A stretch of 64,000 bases of DNA from the NCBI RefSeq assembly GCF_022374935.2, contig NZ_CP092430.2, positions 620,001 to 684,000 of the forward strand, given 5' to 3'. The position numbers and the translations under genes are program-made. This DNA comes from Mycolicibacter virginiensis. Its GTDB lineage: Bacteria > Actinomycetota > Actinomycetes > Mycobacteriales > Mycobacteriaceae. The notes below the pieces were generated by a model. It did not search any database. It had not been told where the DNA came from and saw nothing but the letters and a program-made list of their open reading frames with translations. Of the stretch, positions 25,506-34,020 are shown piece by piece (within the stretch, counting starts at the first letter, position 1; each line of letters starts with the position of its first letter).

Positions 25506-26707
25506 GCACCGCCCCCCTCCGTGCCGATCTCGCGGGACGGAGCAGGGGTAGTGGGTTGCGGTGCAATCACTTCCAGGCCATCGGTCATATGTGCACCCCA
25601 ATCGGCGGTGACATTGGTGTGGTCGACCGGGACCTTGCGGGACTGCAGCCAGATGAGCGCGGAGACACCCACCAGCAACGTCAGTCCGGTGATGGTGCCG
25701 GGGTAGCCGCCGATGCGGTGGATCAGGTGGTAGGTGCCCGCGCCGATGGCCCCGGCCAGCGGCAGGGTGATCACCCAAGCGGTCGCCATCCGGCGGGCAA
25801 CACCCCAGCGCACATTGGCCCCGGGCTTCCCCAGGCCCGAACCCAACACCGATCCCGTCACCACCTGGGTGGTCGACAGCGAGTAGCCGAAGTGACTGGA
25901 CAGCAAAATGATGGCCGCCGAGGATGATTCGGCGGCCATACCTTGGGGGGATTCGATTTCGACGAGCCCCTTGCCCAGGGTGCGGATGACTCGCCATCCG
26001 CCGAAATAGGTGCCGGCGGCCATCGCCACCGCACACGACACGATCACCCACAGCGGCGGCGTGACGTCGGTCTTGGAGGCCGCGCCGTAGGAGATCAGTG
26101 CGAGGAAGATCACGCCCATGGTCTTCTGTGCATCGTTGGTGCCGTGCGCCAGTGACATCAGGGCGGCGGAGAAAACCTGGCCCCGCCGGAAGTCTCGCAG
26201 GGTGCGCCCATGGGGGACTCCCCGCGTCAGGCGGTAGACCAGCCAGGTTCCGACGGTGGCAACCAAGGTCGCGGCGAGCACAGCGATCACCGTCGGCACC
26301 AGCACCTTCGAGACCACCCCGGGCCAGCGCACCCCTGCCGTGCCGGCCGCGGCCAGCATGGCCCCCACCACGCCTCCGATCAGGGCGTGTGAGGAGCTCG
26401 ACGGAATGCCGAACAACCAGGTGGTCAGGTTCCAGACGATGCCGCCGACCAAGCCGGCGAACATGACTTCCAGGGTTACCAGGTTGGTGACCACCAGATC
26501 CTTGGCCACCGTGGCCGCCACTTGGGTCGACATGAACGCCCCAACGAGGTTGAGGGTGGCACAGAGCGTTACCGCGGTCTTCGGCTTGAGCGCACCGCTG
26601 GCGATCCCGGTGGCGACAGCGTTGCCGGTGTCATGGAAGCCGTTGGTGAAGTCGAAAGCCAGGGCGGTGATCACGACCGTGATCAACAGGAACAGCTCCA
26701 AGGTCAC
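25502..26707 (-). CDS. PiT family inorganic phosphate permease, copy 1
   Basis: 401 residues, about ten membrane segments. Both PiT signature repeats are present: FDFTNGFHDTGNAVAT near the N-terminus and SLAHGTNDAQKTMGVIF in the second half, along with FGIPSSSSHALIGG and SHFGYSLSTTQVVTGS. It imports phosphate with a cation. GTG start at 26707. It lies directly downstream of the Rv0544c-like copy 2 of a second module and is itself coupled to copy 1. Of the two permeases it looks the more diverged from M. tuberculosis PitA. Confidence 0.92.
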   Translation of the reverse strand: MTLELFLLITVVITALAFDFTNGFHDTGNAVATGIASGALKPKTAVTLCATLNLVGAFMSTQVAATVAKDLVVTNLVTLEVMFAGLVGGIVWNLTTWLFGIPSSSSHALIGGVVGAMLAAAGTAGVRWPGVVSKVLVPTVIAVLAATLVATVGTWLVYRLTRGVPHGRTLRDFRRGQVFSAALMSLAHGTNDAQKTMGVIFLALISYGAASKTDVTPPLWVIVSCAVAMAAGTYFGGWRVIRTLGKGLVEIESPQGMAAESSSAAIILLSSHFGYSLSTTQVVTGSVLGSGLGKPGANVRWGVARRMATAWVITLPLAGAIGAGTYHLIHRIGGYPGTITGLTLLVGVSALIWLQSRKVPVDHTNVTADWGAHMTDGLEVIAPQPTTPAPSREIGTEGGGA

Positions 26708-26750
26708 CGTGCGGATTTTTGCAGCCGCACGCCTGACTTGTCGAACCGGG

Positions 26751-27050
26751 TTAGGCGGGCTTGGCGCCCAGCAGGTACCAGCCCAGGTGGTGCCCCAGGA
26801 AGTCGCGGGCGATGAAGAGCACGCCGACGACCGCCACGGCCAGCACTACCAGGAAGATCGCCCAGCTGACGGCGAGCAGCAGCGGCCGGCGCCCGCCATC
26901 GGTAGCGGCGGTGCCGGTGACCGCGGGAACGCCGTTACCTGCCACGTTGACCCGGACCCCGACCGCGAACAGGGCCGGCAACAACCCACCCACCAGCAGC
27001 CCGAAGACCAGGATTTTGCACGTCGCTGCGAGGTTGAACCACTGACTCAT
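26751..27050 (-). CDS. small membrane protein of the phosphate permease module (Rv0544c-like), copy 2
   Basis: 99 residues, homologous to 25206-25505: both begin with a short soluble segment and share KILVFGLLVGGLLPALFAVGVR-type sequence, then a second helix and VGVLFIARDFLGHHLGW. Its ATG (27050) overlaps the permease stop at 27047 by 4 bases. It is the middle of a tandem duplication of a two-gene unit. Confidence 0.8.
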   Translation of the reverse strand: MSQWFNLAATCKILVFGLLVGGLLPALFAVGVRVNVAGNGVPAVTGTAATDGGRRPLLLAVSWAIFLVVLAVAVVGVLFIARDFLGHHLGWYLLGAKPA

Positions 27051-28324
27051 GACCGGATGACCTCACGTGAATTGGGGTCGTCGGTGGGGACGACGGTCAG
27101 CTTGGCTCCGTCATGGCCGGTCTGGAAGGCCGATCGGAGGGCGTTCTCGACTTCGCGGCCCGCTTCTTCGGGTTGCACGCCGGGGGCGTCGAGACCGCCG
27201 GTGAGGGTGCCGTCCCATTCGGCGTTGACATTGTTGTGGTCGATGCGGGCCCGGCGCGACCGCAGCCAGATCGCCAGGACCGTGGTGATCAGCAGGACCA
27301 CACCGATGGTGATGCCGGGGTAGCCGCCGATACCGTGGACCAGGCCGTAGGCGCCCGAGCCGACCCCGCCGGCCATCGGCAGCGTCACCAGCCAAGCGGC
27401 AACCATCCGTCCGGCGACACTCCAGCGCACCTGCGCGCCCGGCTTGCCGACGCCGCTGCCCAGCACCGACCCGGTGGCGACCTGGGTGGTCGACAGTGAG
27501 TAACCGAAGTGGCTGGAGAGCAGGATCACCGCGGCTGCCGAGGATTCGGCGGCCATGCCCTGCGGTGGCTTGATCTCGACCAGGCCCTTGCCCAGGGTGC
27601 GGATGATCCGCCAGCCACCGGTGTAGGTGCCCGCCGACATGGCCAGCGCGCAGCTCACGATCACCCACAGCGGCGGCAGCGTGGCCGACGTGCTCACCGC
27701 GCCGTAGGACATCAGCGCGAGGAAGATCACGCCCATGGTCTTCTGCGCGTCGTTGGTGCCATGTGCCAGTGACACCAGCGCGGCCGAGCCGATCTGACCG
27801 TGCCGGAACACCTTCTCGGACTGCTTCTCGTCGACACCGCGGGTGATGCGGTAGACCAGCCAGGTGCCCACGGAGGCGATCACCGTGGCGATCACGGTGG
27901 CGACCACGGCCGGGACCAGAACCTTGGAGACCACCCCGTGCCAGATCACCCCGTGCCCGCCGACCGCGGCGATCATCGCTCCCACGATGCCGCCGATCAA
28001 GGCGTGCGAGGAGCTCGACGGGATACCGAGCAGCCAGGTGAGCAGGTTCCACACGATGCCGCCGACCAGTCCGGCGAAGACGATCTCGAGGGTCACCAGA
28101 TGGGCGTCGACCAGGCCCTTGGCGATGGTTGCGGCGACGGCGGTCGACAGGAAGGCGCCGATCAGGTTCAGGCAGGCCGACATGGTGACCGCGGCCTTGG
28201 GCTTGAGCGCACCGCTTGCGATCGAGGTCGCCATTGCGTTGCCGGTGTCGTGGAATCCGTTGGTGAAGTCGAAGGCCAAAGCCGTGATCACCACGATGAT
28301 TAAGAGGAACAGATCAAGGCTCAC
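27047..28324 (-). CDS. pitA: PiT family inorganic phosphate permease (PitA ortholog), copy 2
   Basis: 425 residues with the same signatures as copy 1 (FDFTNGFHDTGNAMATSIAS, SLAHGTNDAQKTMGVIF, LGIPSSSSHALIGG). It is closer than copy 1 to M. tuberculosis PitA in blocks such as FLSTAVAATIAKG and TLGKGLVEIKPPQGMAAESS. The C-terminal tail of about 60 residues is soluble. GTG 28324 start. The 113 bases upstream (28325-28437) hold no gene; the promoter of the duplicated permease units is probably there. Confidence 0.93.
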   Translation of the reverse strand: MSLDLFLLIIVVITALAFDFTNGFHDTGNAMATSIASGALKPKAAVTMSACLNLIGAFLSTAVAATIAKGLVDAHLVTLEIVFAGLVGGIVWNLLTWLLGIPSSSSHALIGGIVGAMIAAVGGHGVIWHGVVSKVLVPAVVATVIATVIASVGTWLVYRITRGVDEKQSEKVFRHGQIGSAALVSLAHGTNDAQKTMGVIFLALMSYGAVSTSATLPPLWVIVSCALAMSAGTYTGGWRIIRTLGKGLVEIKPPQGMAAESSAAAVILLSSHFGYSLSTTQVATGSVLGSGVGKPGAQVRWSVAGRMVAAWLVTLPMAGGVGSGAYGLVHGIGGYPGITIGVVLLITTVLAIWLRSRRARIDHNNVNAEWDGTLTGGLDAPGVQPEEAGREVENALRSAFQTGHDGAKLTVVPTDDPNSREVIRS

Positions 28325-28437
28325 GAGAGCATCACGGCACTGATTCTGAGGCCTCGATGGGGCGGTTGTCTAACGATCACCGTCGCGAAACGCCGGTGTA
28401 TGTCGAGACGTTTCGAACTGTTTCCCCGTCGTTAACC

Positions 28438-28842
28438 TCAGGGCTTGCGGCGGCCGTCCTGGCGGGTATCGCGGCGCAGCGGATGGTCTTCGGGAACCTC
28501 CACGAAAATCAACGTCAGGCCGTCCGGATCGGTGACGTGCATCTCACGCAACCCCCACGGTTCGCGGAGCGCTTCCCGGGTGATGAGGACCCCGCGGCTC
28601 TGCAGTTCGGCCTGGGTGGCGGCGACGTCGCGGACCTGCAACCACAGCGCCCCCGGGAAGTTCGCGTCCGCGTGTTCGGGGTTGCCGTGCCCGGCGAGTT
28701 CGATCAGCGACTGTCCGGCGTAGAAGACCATCCCCGCGCCGTAGTCGCGGGCGATCGCCAGCCCGATCTCGTCGCGATAGAACCGCAGCGAGCGCTGATA
28801 GTCGGTGGGCCGGAGCAAGACCCGGCTGGCGAGGATTTCCAT
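28438..28842 (-). CDS. glyoxalase/VOC superfamily protein (Rv0546c-like)
   Basis: 134 residues with paired beta-alpha-beta-beta-beta modules of the VOC fold: ILASRVLLRPTDYQRSLRFY, RDEIGLAIARDYGAGMVFYA, and the second half ending in EMHVTDPDGLTLIFVEV. The metal-ligand positions are not obvious enough to name a reaction. It is 10 bases downstream of the SDR gene and belongs to the menB-led minus-strand block. Confidence 0.85.
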   Translation of the reverse strand: MEILASRVLLRPTDYQRSLRFYRDEIGLAIARDYGAGMVFYAGQSLIELAGHGNPEHADANFPGALWLQVRDVAATQAELQSRGVLITREALREPWGLREMHVTDPDGLTLIFVEVPEDHPLRRDTRQDGRRKP

Positions 28843-28852
28843 CAGTCCGCCC

Positions 28853-29737
28853 TCACTCGTCGACGGGCTCGATCCGGTTCCGCTTGACGATGGCGGTGGC
28901 CCAACCGGCGTTGAGGTTGTCCAGAGCGCGGAACGCCAGCGCCAGCCGCGGTGCGATGCGGATCGGGCGATATCTCGCCGCGTCGATCATCCACGCGCCG
29001 GCCTCCTGTGCGGTGAGTCCGGGTTTGCCCTGGAACGCCGCGGTGGGTGCGATCATCGGGGTCTTCACCAGCGGGTAGTACAGCGTGGTGGACTGCACGC
29101 CGTAGCGGGCCCATTCGCTGTCGATGACCCGGCTGACGGCGCTCAGTGCGGACTTGGAGCCGTTGTAGACGCCGAACAGCGGGGAGGAGTCGGTGAACAC
29201 GCCCCAGGTGGCGACGTTGATGATGTGGCCGTCGCCGCGCTCGCGCATCCCCGGAGCGAACCCGCGGATCAGCCGCAGCGGTGAGTAGTAGTTCAGCTGC
29301 ATGGTCCGCTCGACGTCGTGCCAGCGTTCCAGGGATTCGGCCAGTGGTCGGCGGATCGACCGGCCGGCGTTGTTGACCAGGATGTCCACTCCGCCGAAGC
29401 GTTCGTCGACGTCCTTGACCAGGGCGTCGATCGCCGCGAGGTCCGACAGGTCGCACGCGATGGCGTGAGCGGTGCCGCCGGCGGCGGTGATCCGCTGGAC
29501 CAGTGCGTCGAGGTTTTCTTGGCGGCGGGCCACGGCGATCACGGTGGCGCCCGCTGCCCCGAACTGTTCGGCGCCGGCTTCCCCGATGCCCGAGGACGCC
29601 CCGGTCACCAGCACCCGCTTGCCGGCGAGGTCGACGGGCTTGGTGCCGGGCCGGTGCATCAGCTGCGCGGCGACCGGGGGACGCATGGTTGCGAGCGTGA
29701 TCTGGTCGGTCAGGCGGCGCATCGGGCTTCGGCTCAT
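28853..29737 (-). CDS. short-chain dehydrogenase/reductase (Rv0547c-like)
   Basis: 294 residues. Cofactor site VLVTGASSGIGEAGAEQFGA, the NNAGRS motif (DILVNNAGRSIRR) and the catalytic pair in FGVYNGSKSALS (Tyr-x3-Lys) mark a classical SDR. An extra N-terminal about 35 residues (SPMRRLTDQITLATMRPPV) may help membrane association. ATG 29737, 33 bases from the menB stop. Substrate unknown; the context near menB is conserved across mycobacteria. Confidence 0.9.
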   Translation of the reverse strand: MSRSPMRRLTDQITLATMRPPVAAQLMHRPGTKPVDLAGKRVLVTGASSGIGEAGAEQFGAAGATVIAVARRQENLDALVQRITAAGGTAHAIACDLSDLAAIDALVKDVDERFGGVDILVNNAGRSIRRPLAESLERWHDVERTMQLNYYSPLRLIRGFAPGMRERGDGHIINVATWGVFTDSSPLFGVYNGSKSALSAVSRVIDSEWARYGVQSTTLYYPLVKTPMIAPTAAFQGKPGLTAQEAGAWMIDAARYRPIRIAPRLALAFRALDNLNAGWATAIVKRNRIEPVDE

Positions 29738-29770
29738 GGTTAGCCAGTCTATGCGGGGCGAACCGCGCGC

Positions 29771-30673
29771 CTAGAAGTAGCGGGGGAACCTGCTCCAGTC
29801 CGGATCGCGCTTCTCCAGGAAGGAATCCCGGCCCTCGACGGCTTCGTCGGTCATGTAGGCCAGTCGGGTGGCTTCGCCGGCGAACAGCTGCTGGCCGACC
29901 AGTCCGTCGTCCAGCAGGTTGAAGGCGAACTTCAACATGCGTTGCGCCTGAGGCGATTTGCCGTTGATCTCCTTGGCCCACTGCACGCCGGTGGCTTCCA
30001 GCTCGGCGTGGTCGACGACCTCGTTGACGGCGCCCATCTGGTGCATCTGTTCGGCGGTATAGGTCCGGCCCAGGAAGAAGATCTCGCGGGCGAACTTCTG
30101 GCCCACCTGTCGGGCTAAGTACGCCGATCCGTAGCCGCCGTCGAAGCTGCCCACGTCGGCGTCGGTCTGCTTGAACCTGGCGTGCTCGCGGCTGGCCAGG
30201 GTCAGGTCGCACACCACGTGCAGGCTGTGCCCGCCGCCGGCGGCCCAGCCGTTGACCAGGCAGATCACCGGCTTGGGCATGAACCGGATCAGCCGCTGCA
30301 CCTCCAGGATGTGCAGCCGCCCGGCGCGGGCGACGTCGACGGTGTCGGCGGTGTCGCCGGACGCGTACTGGTAGCCGCTGCGGCCACGGATGCGCTGATC
30401 CCCGCCGGAGCAGAACGCCCAGCCGCCGTCCTTGGGCGCCGGCCCGTTACCGGTCAGCAGCACCACGCCGACGTCGGGAGACATCCGGGCGTGGTCCAGC
30501 GCCTGGTACAGCTCGTCGACGGTGTGCGGCCGAAACGCGTTGCGCACCTCGGGGCGGTTGAATGCCACGCGGACGGTGGCGTCGGTGACGTGGCGGTGGT
30601 AGGTGATGTCGGTCAGGTCGGCGAAGCCGTCGACCGTGCGCCAGATGCTCTCGTCAAAAGGGTTGCTGCTCAC
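29771..30673 (-). CDS. menB: 1,4-dihydroxy-2-naphthoyl-CoA synthase
   Basis: 300 residues of the crotonase fold. It cyclises o-succinylbenzoyl-CoA. Typical blocks: VAFNRPEVRNAFRPHTVDEL, FCSGGDQRIRGRSGYQYASG (oxyanion loop and bicarbonate-type site), CLVNGWAAGGGHSLHVVCDL and DADVGSFDGGYGSAYLARQVG. The length and insert pattern match mycobacterial MenB. It leads the minus-strand block towards menE. Upstream, 27 bases separate it from the aldo/keto reductase gene. Confidence 0.95.
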   Translation of the reverse strand: MSSNPFDESIWRTVDGFADLTDITYHRHVTDATVRVAFNRPEVRNAFRPHTVDELYQALDHARMSPDVGVVLLTGNGPAPKDGGWAFCSGGDQRIRGRSGYQYASGDTADTVDVARAGRLHILEVQRLIRFMPKPVICLVNGWAAGGGHSLHVVCDLTLASREHARFKQTDADVGSFDGGYGSAYLARQVGQKFAREIFFLGRTYTAEQMHQMGAVNEVVDHAELEATGVQWAKEINGKSPQAQRMLKFAFNLLDDGLVGQQLFAGEATRLAYMTDEAVEGRDSFLEKRDPDWSRFPRYF

Positions 30674-30700
30674 GCCTGCGACCGTACCGGGGCGGCGGCG

Positions 30701-31648
30701 TCAGGTTGCCGGAGCTTGCCGGAACGCTTCCCGCAGGCTCGCGGCGTAGTCCGGGCCCTGCCCAGGTGCGGTGATCGCGTCCAGTCGGGCGATGGCGTCG
30801 TCACTGAGCACGATGTCGGCCACCTTCATGTTCTCTTCCAGGTGCGCGATCGATCCGGTGCCCGGGATCAGCAACGTGTTGGCCGAGGTGGTCAGCAGCC
30901 AGGCCAGTCCGATCTGGGCCGGGGTGGCACCGGTTTCGTCGGCGATCTCGCGGACTGTCGTGTGGTCGGTGACCTTGGGGAAGCCGGGGAACGCCGAGCC
31001 GAGCGGGAAGTACGGCACCCAGGCAATGCCCTCGTCGGCGCAGAAGTCGAGCGCGTCTTCCTGGGTGCGGTCGAGCAGGCTGTAGGCGTTCTGGACGCAG
31101 ACGATGCCGGCTGGCAGGGCGCGTTGCAGCACGTCAAGGCCCACGCTGCTGATACCGATTGCGGCGATCTTGCCCTCGTCGCGCAGCGCGATCATCTCGG
31201 CCAGCTGGTCGTCGAGGTCGACGTTTTGATCGCCCTCGGGTGCCGGGGCGGGGCCGAGGTCGTAACGCCGCAGGTTGACCACCGGCACGGTGTCGAGACC
31301 CAGTTGGCGCAGGTCGTTCTCGACGGCGGCGCGCAGTTCGGCGGGCTTCTGGGCGGCGGTCAGCGGTACCGGGCCGACGCCGGTGTAGGCGGCGCCGACC
31401 TTGCTGACGATGACCAGCTCGTCACGGTAGGGCGCCAGTGCTTTACGGATGCGGTGGTTGACCTCGCCACCGGCATAGAAGGACGCGGTGTCGATGTGGT
31501 TGACGCCCAACTCGATAGCGCGGCGCAGGACCGCGATGGCGTCGTCGGTGGAAACCTTCTCGTCGAGCTGCATGGCGCCGTAGCCGACGCGGGCCACCTG
31601 ATCTGTGCCGATTCGGGCGAGGCTGCCGGGCTGGAGTTGGTCTGTCAT
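30701..31648 (-). CDS. aldo/keto reductase
   Basis: 315 residues, TIM-barrel AKR: VNHIDTASFYAGGEVNHRIR carries the catalytic Asp and Tyr, DELVIVSKVGA the Lys, and WLLTTSANTLLIPGTGSIAHLEENM the NADPH-binding end. ATG 31648 is 80 bases from a divergent TetR gene, with two palindromic operators in between, so the reductase is very likely under that repressor. The pair is absent from the M. tuberculosis locus, which has vapBC3 and fadD8 between menB and menC. Confidence 0.92.
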   Translation of the reverse strand: MTDQLQPGSLARIGTDQVARVGYGAMQLDEKVSTDDAIAVLRRAIELGVNHIDTASFYAGGEVNHRIRKALAPYRDELVIVSKVGAAYTGVGPVPLTAAQKPAELRAAVENDLRQLGLDTVPVVNLRRYDLGPAPAPEGDQNVDLDDQLAEMIALRDEGKIAAIGISSVGLDVLQRALPAGIVCVQNAYSLLDRTQEDALDFCADEGIAWVPYFPLGSAFPGFPKVTDHTTVREIADETGATPAQIGLAWLLTTSANTLLIPGTGSIAHLEENMKVADIVLSDDAIARLDAITAPGQGPDYAASLREAFRQAPAT

Positions 31649-31677
31649 GGTGCTCCTAGTGAGACACTGGTAGAGAT

Positions 31678-31726
31678 GCGGAGGACCCTCCGCTTAGGCA
31701 GCGTAACAGAAACGGAGGTACCTCCG
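31678..31726. promoter_or_regulatory. paired TetR operators between reductase and regulator
   Basis: GCGGAGGACCCTCCGC at 31678-31693 (imperfect at the centre) and the perfect palindrome CGGAGGTACCTCCG at 31713-31726. Both contain GCGGAGG-type half-sites. The second ends 2 bases before the TetR start codon at 31729, implying autorepression and control of the divergent reductase. Confidence 0.85.
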
Positions 31727-31728
31727 CT

Positions 31729-32277
31729 TTGGCTGGGAGATCCGATGCCCGCCGCAACCGAGAGCGGCTGTTGGCGGCCGCCGCCGCCGCGTTCGGCGGA
31801 TCCGATGGGAGTCCGGTTCCGCTGGAGTCGATCGCCCGTGACGCCGGTGTCGGCATCGGCACGCTTTACCGGCACTTTCCCAACCGCGAGGCACTGGTCG
31901 AGGCCGTTTACCGCGCTGAACTGGGCGACGTCGCGGCCGTCGCCGAACAGCTGGTCACCGGCCACCCGCCGAAGGTGGCGCTGCGTCGCTGGATGGACCG
32001 CTACGCCGGCTTCGTGGCCGCCAAGCGGGGGATGGCCGAGTCGTTGCGCGCCATCGTCGAGTCCGGCGCGATGGAGCCCAACGAGACACGTGAGCGCATC
32101 GTCGGCGCGGTCGATCTGCTGCTGCGGGCCGGCGCGCAGGACGGCAGTCTGCGCGCTGATGTGCGCGCCGACGACGTCGTGTCGAGCCTGATCGGCATCT
32201 TTTTGACCAGCGGCTCGCCCGAGCAGACTGGGCGCTTGCTGGATCTGCTCGTTGCCGGAGTGGCCGCCACCGGCTGA
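31729..32277 (+). CDS. TetR family transcriptional regulator
   Basis: 182 residues. HTH region RNRERLLAAAAAAFGGSDGS then LESIARDAGVGIGTLYRHFPNREAL. Start TTG 31729 is the only in-frame start before the HTH. It has no ribosome site, because the operator palindrome abuts it, so translation is probably leaderless. The C-terminal domain is helical and ligand-binding. It is followed after 23 bases by an amidohydrolase gene on the same strand. Confidence 0.88.
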   Translation: MAGRSDARRNRERLLAAAAAAFGGSDGSPVPLESIARDAGVGIGTLYRHFPNREALVEAVYRAELGDVAAVAEQLVTGHPPKVALRRWMDRYAGFVAAKRGMAESLRAIVESGAMEPNETRERIVGAVDLLLRAGAQDGSLRADVRADDVVSSLIGIFLTSGSPEQTGRLLDLLVAGVAATG

Positions 32278-32300
32278 TCACTCTGTCTACGGTGGAGTCG

Positions 32301-33152
32301 ATGACCATCGACGTGTGGATGCAGCACCCGACCCGGCGGTTCCTCGATCACGACATGTTGGCCTCGCTGCGACGCTGGACCGGCGGTGCGATGCCCGACG
32401 AGGAGATCCCCATCGCGGCCACCGTGTCGGCGATGGACGCCGCGGGCGTGGATTTCGGGCTGCTCAGTGCCTGGCGCGGACCCAACGGCATGGACCTGGT
32501 CTCCAATGCGGAAGTCGCCGAATGGGTCGCAGCACACCCGAATCGGTTCGCGGGACTGGCCACGGTCGACCTGGACCGTCCGATGGAGGCCGTCCGCGAA
32601 CTGCGCCGCCGGGTCCGCGACGACGCATTCGTTGGACTGCGCGTGGTGCCCTGGTTGTGGAACGCGCCTCCCACCGATCGGCGCTACTACCCACTGTTCG
32701 CCGAATGCGTAGAACTCGGCGTGCCGTTCTGCACCCAAGTTGGGCATACCGGCCCCCTGCGACCGTCGGAAACCGGTCGCCCGATTCCCTACATCGACCA
32801 AGTGGCACTGGACTTTCCGGAGCTGGTGATCGTGTGTGGACACGTCGGCTATCCGTGGACTGAGGAGATGGTCGCGGTCGCCCGCAAGCATGAGAACGTC
32901 TACATCGACACCTCGGCCTACACCACCAAGCGGCTCCCGGAGGAGTTGATCCGGTTCATGCGAACCCGCACCGGGCAGCGAAAGGTGTTGTTCGGCACCA
33001 ACTATCCGATGATCATGCACGCCCATGCTTTGGACGGCTTGGATGAGCTCGGGCTTGATGATCAGGCCCGGGTGGATTATCTGCGGGGGAACGCCGAGCG
33101 GGTGTTCAAGCTGGACGGCGGTAGGGATTCCAGGGTCTATGGAGGTGAATAA
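32301..33152 (+). CDS. amidohydrolase-2 (ACMSD-like) family metalloenzyme
   Basis: 283 residues, TIM-barrel amidohydrolase of the ACMSD/gamma-resorcylate decarboxylase group: short N-terminal metal-binding strand (IDVWMQHPTRRF), FCTQVGHTG, VIVCGHVGYPWTEEMV and the C-terminal VLFGTNYPM containing the expected late polar residue (Asn here, often Asp or Ser). The N-terminal HxH typical of the family is reduced to a single His, so the activity may differ. ATG 32301 was preferred to GTG 32292 because GGTGGAG then serves as ribosome site. It may be cotranscribed with the TetR gene. Confidence 0.82.
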   Translation: MTIDVWMQHPTRRFLDHDMLASLRRWTGGAMPDEEIPIAATVSAMDAAGVDFGLLSAWRGPNGMDLVSNAEVAEWVAAHPNRFAGLATVDLDRPMEAVRELRRRVRDDAFVGLRVVPWLWNAPPTDRRYYPLFAECVELGVPFCTQVGHTGPLRPSETGRPIPYIDQVALDFPELVIVCGHVGYPWTEEMVAVARKHENVYIDTSAYTTKRLPEELIRFMRTRTGQRKVLFGTNYPMIMHAHALDGLDELGLDDQARVDYLRGNAERVFKLDGGRDSRVYGGE

Positions 33153-33158
33153 ACGGCT

Positions 33159-33548
33159 ATGAGCCCTATCGACGTCGAGCGTTACATGTCTTCGACACTG
33201 GCGGCCCGTGGCTTCGCCATTGAATGGGTCGACTCTGATCTCGAGTACGGCGAGTCCCCAGCGTGGGCGGCCTTCTACCGCGGCCCGGACTGCAAACTTC
33301 AACTGTGCTGGTCATCTCGAGAGGGCGGACTCCATTTCTTGCTGGCTCCGTTGGATGCGCCGAATAAGTTTGGGCTTGACGATGGATTCAAAACTTGGCG
33401 CTACATGCTGGCGCTCAGTGATGTGACCGACGATCTAGGTCCGCCGCCCCTGGCGGCGGGGGACGATGCACTATGGGCTTGGAGAAAAGCCCTGTTCGAC
33501 ACCCATTTCGAAGCGGCGCGTGCTGCGTTATCGTCACGCGATCGCTAG
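33159..33548 (+). CDS. hypothetical protein, immunity-like
   Basis: 129 residues, acidic, no signal peptide and no membrane segment. SPAWAAFYRGPDCKLQLCWS, FLLAPLDAPNKFGLDDG and WRKALFDTHFEAARAAL look like a compact alpha/beta protein. I recall similar sequences beside mycobacterial polymorphic toxins but cannot name a family. It starts 6 bases after the amidohydrolase and is followed by a broken Imm63-like gene, which supports an immunity role by context only. Confidence 0.6.
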   Translation: MSPIDVERYMSSTLAARGFAIEWVDSDLEYGESPAWAAFYRGPDCKLQLCWSSREGGLHFLLAPLDAPNKFGLDDGFKTWRYMLALSDVTDDLGPPPLAAGDDALWAWRKALFDTHFEAARAALSSRDR

Positions 33549-33560
33549 TGGTTCATCAGC

Positions 33561-33971
33561 ATGGACGACCCCGCGGACGACGGATCCAAGGTGCTTCAGC
33601 TCGAGATCGATCGGTTGTCGGCGGAGTTGGGGGTCCGCTCCATGCCGGTCGGGATGCGGACCAACGACGGGCTCAATATCGTCGTCGCCGACGCCGGTTC
33701 GCCACTACGCCTTCTACGAGCGCGGCCAGCTTGGCGTTGAGGAGGTTGGCTTGATGATGTCCTCTACTGGTACTGCAAGGGCATCGTCAGAAGGCAAGCC
33801 TCTAGGGAGGTGGGCGAACGCGCGGAACGCTTCAAATATGAATACGAGTGGCTCAGTGAATTTGATGTCGCCTGGGCCAAGAGGCGAGTCCGTGACCTTG
33901 CCGCTGTGTTTCGTAGCTGGGAGAAGCCGCAGGACATCGCCCTCCTTCCCGACATCGGCGAACCGTTGTGA
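33561..33971 (+). pseudogene. Imm63-like immunity gene with two compensating frameshifts
   Basis: From ATG 33561 the frame reads a plausible N-terminus (LEIDRLSAELGVRSM, LNIVVADAG), then meets TGA at 33738-33740. The conserved block HYAFYERGQLGVEEVG lies in the +1 frame (33703-33750). The rest (DDVLYWYCKGIVRRQASR, then FKYEYEWLSEFDVAWAKRRV to TGA 33971) is back in the original frame. HYxxxERGQ followed by DDVLYW and a helical YE..W region matches the Imm63 immunity family as I know it. Two opposite shifts near 33700 and 33748 would be needed to restore a protein of about 136 residues. It could also be sequencing error. Confidence 0.65.
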
Positions 33972-34020
33972 CCTTCGCCGGCAGCGCTTGGGATGCGCCT
34001 ATGCAGCGGCGCGGGCCCCG

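Noticed and set aside
28842..30212. 456-codon minus-strand frame across the SDR and menB genes
   Set aside because: Out-of-frame shadow of two well-supported genes; Arg-rich throughout.
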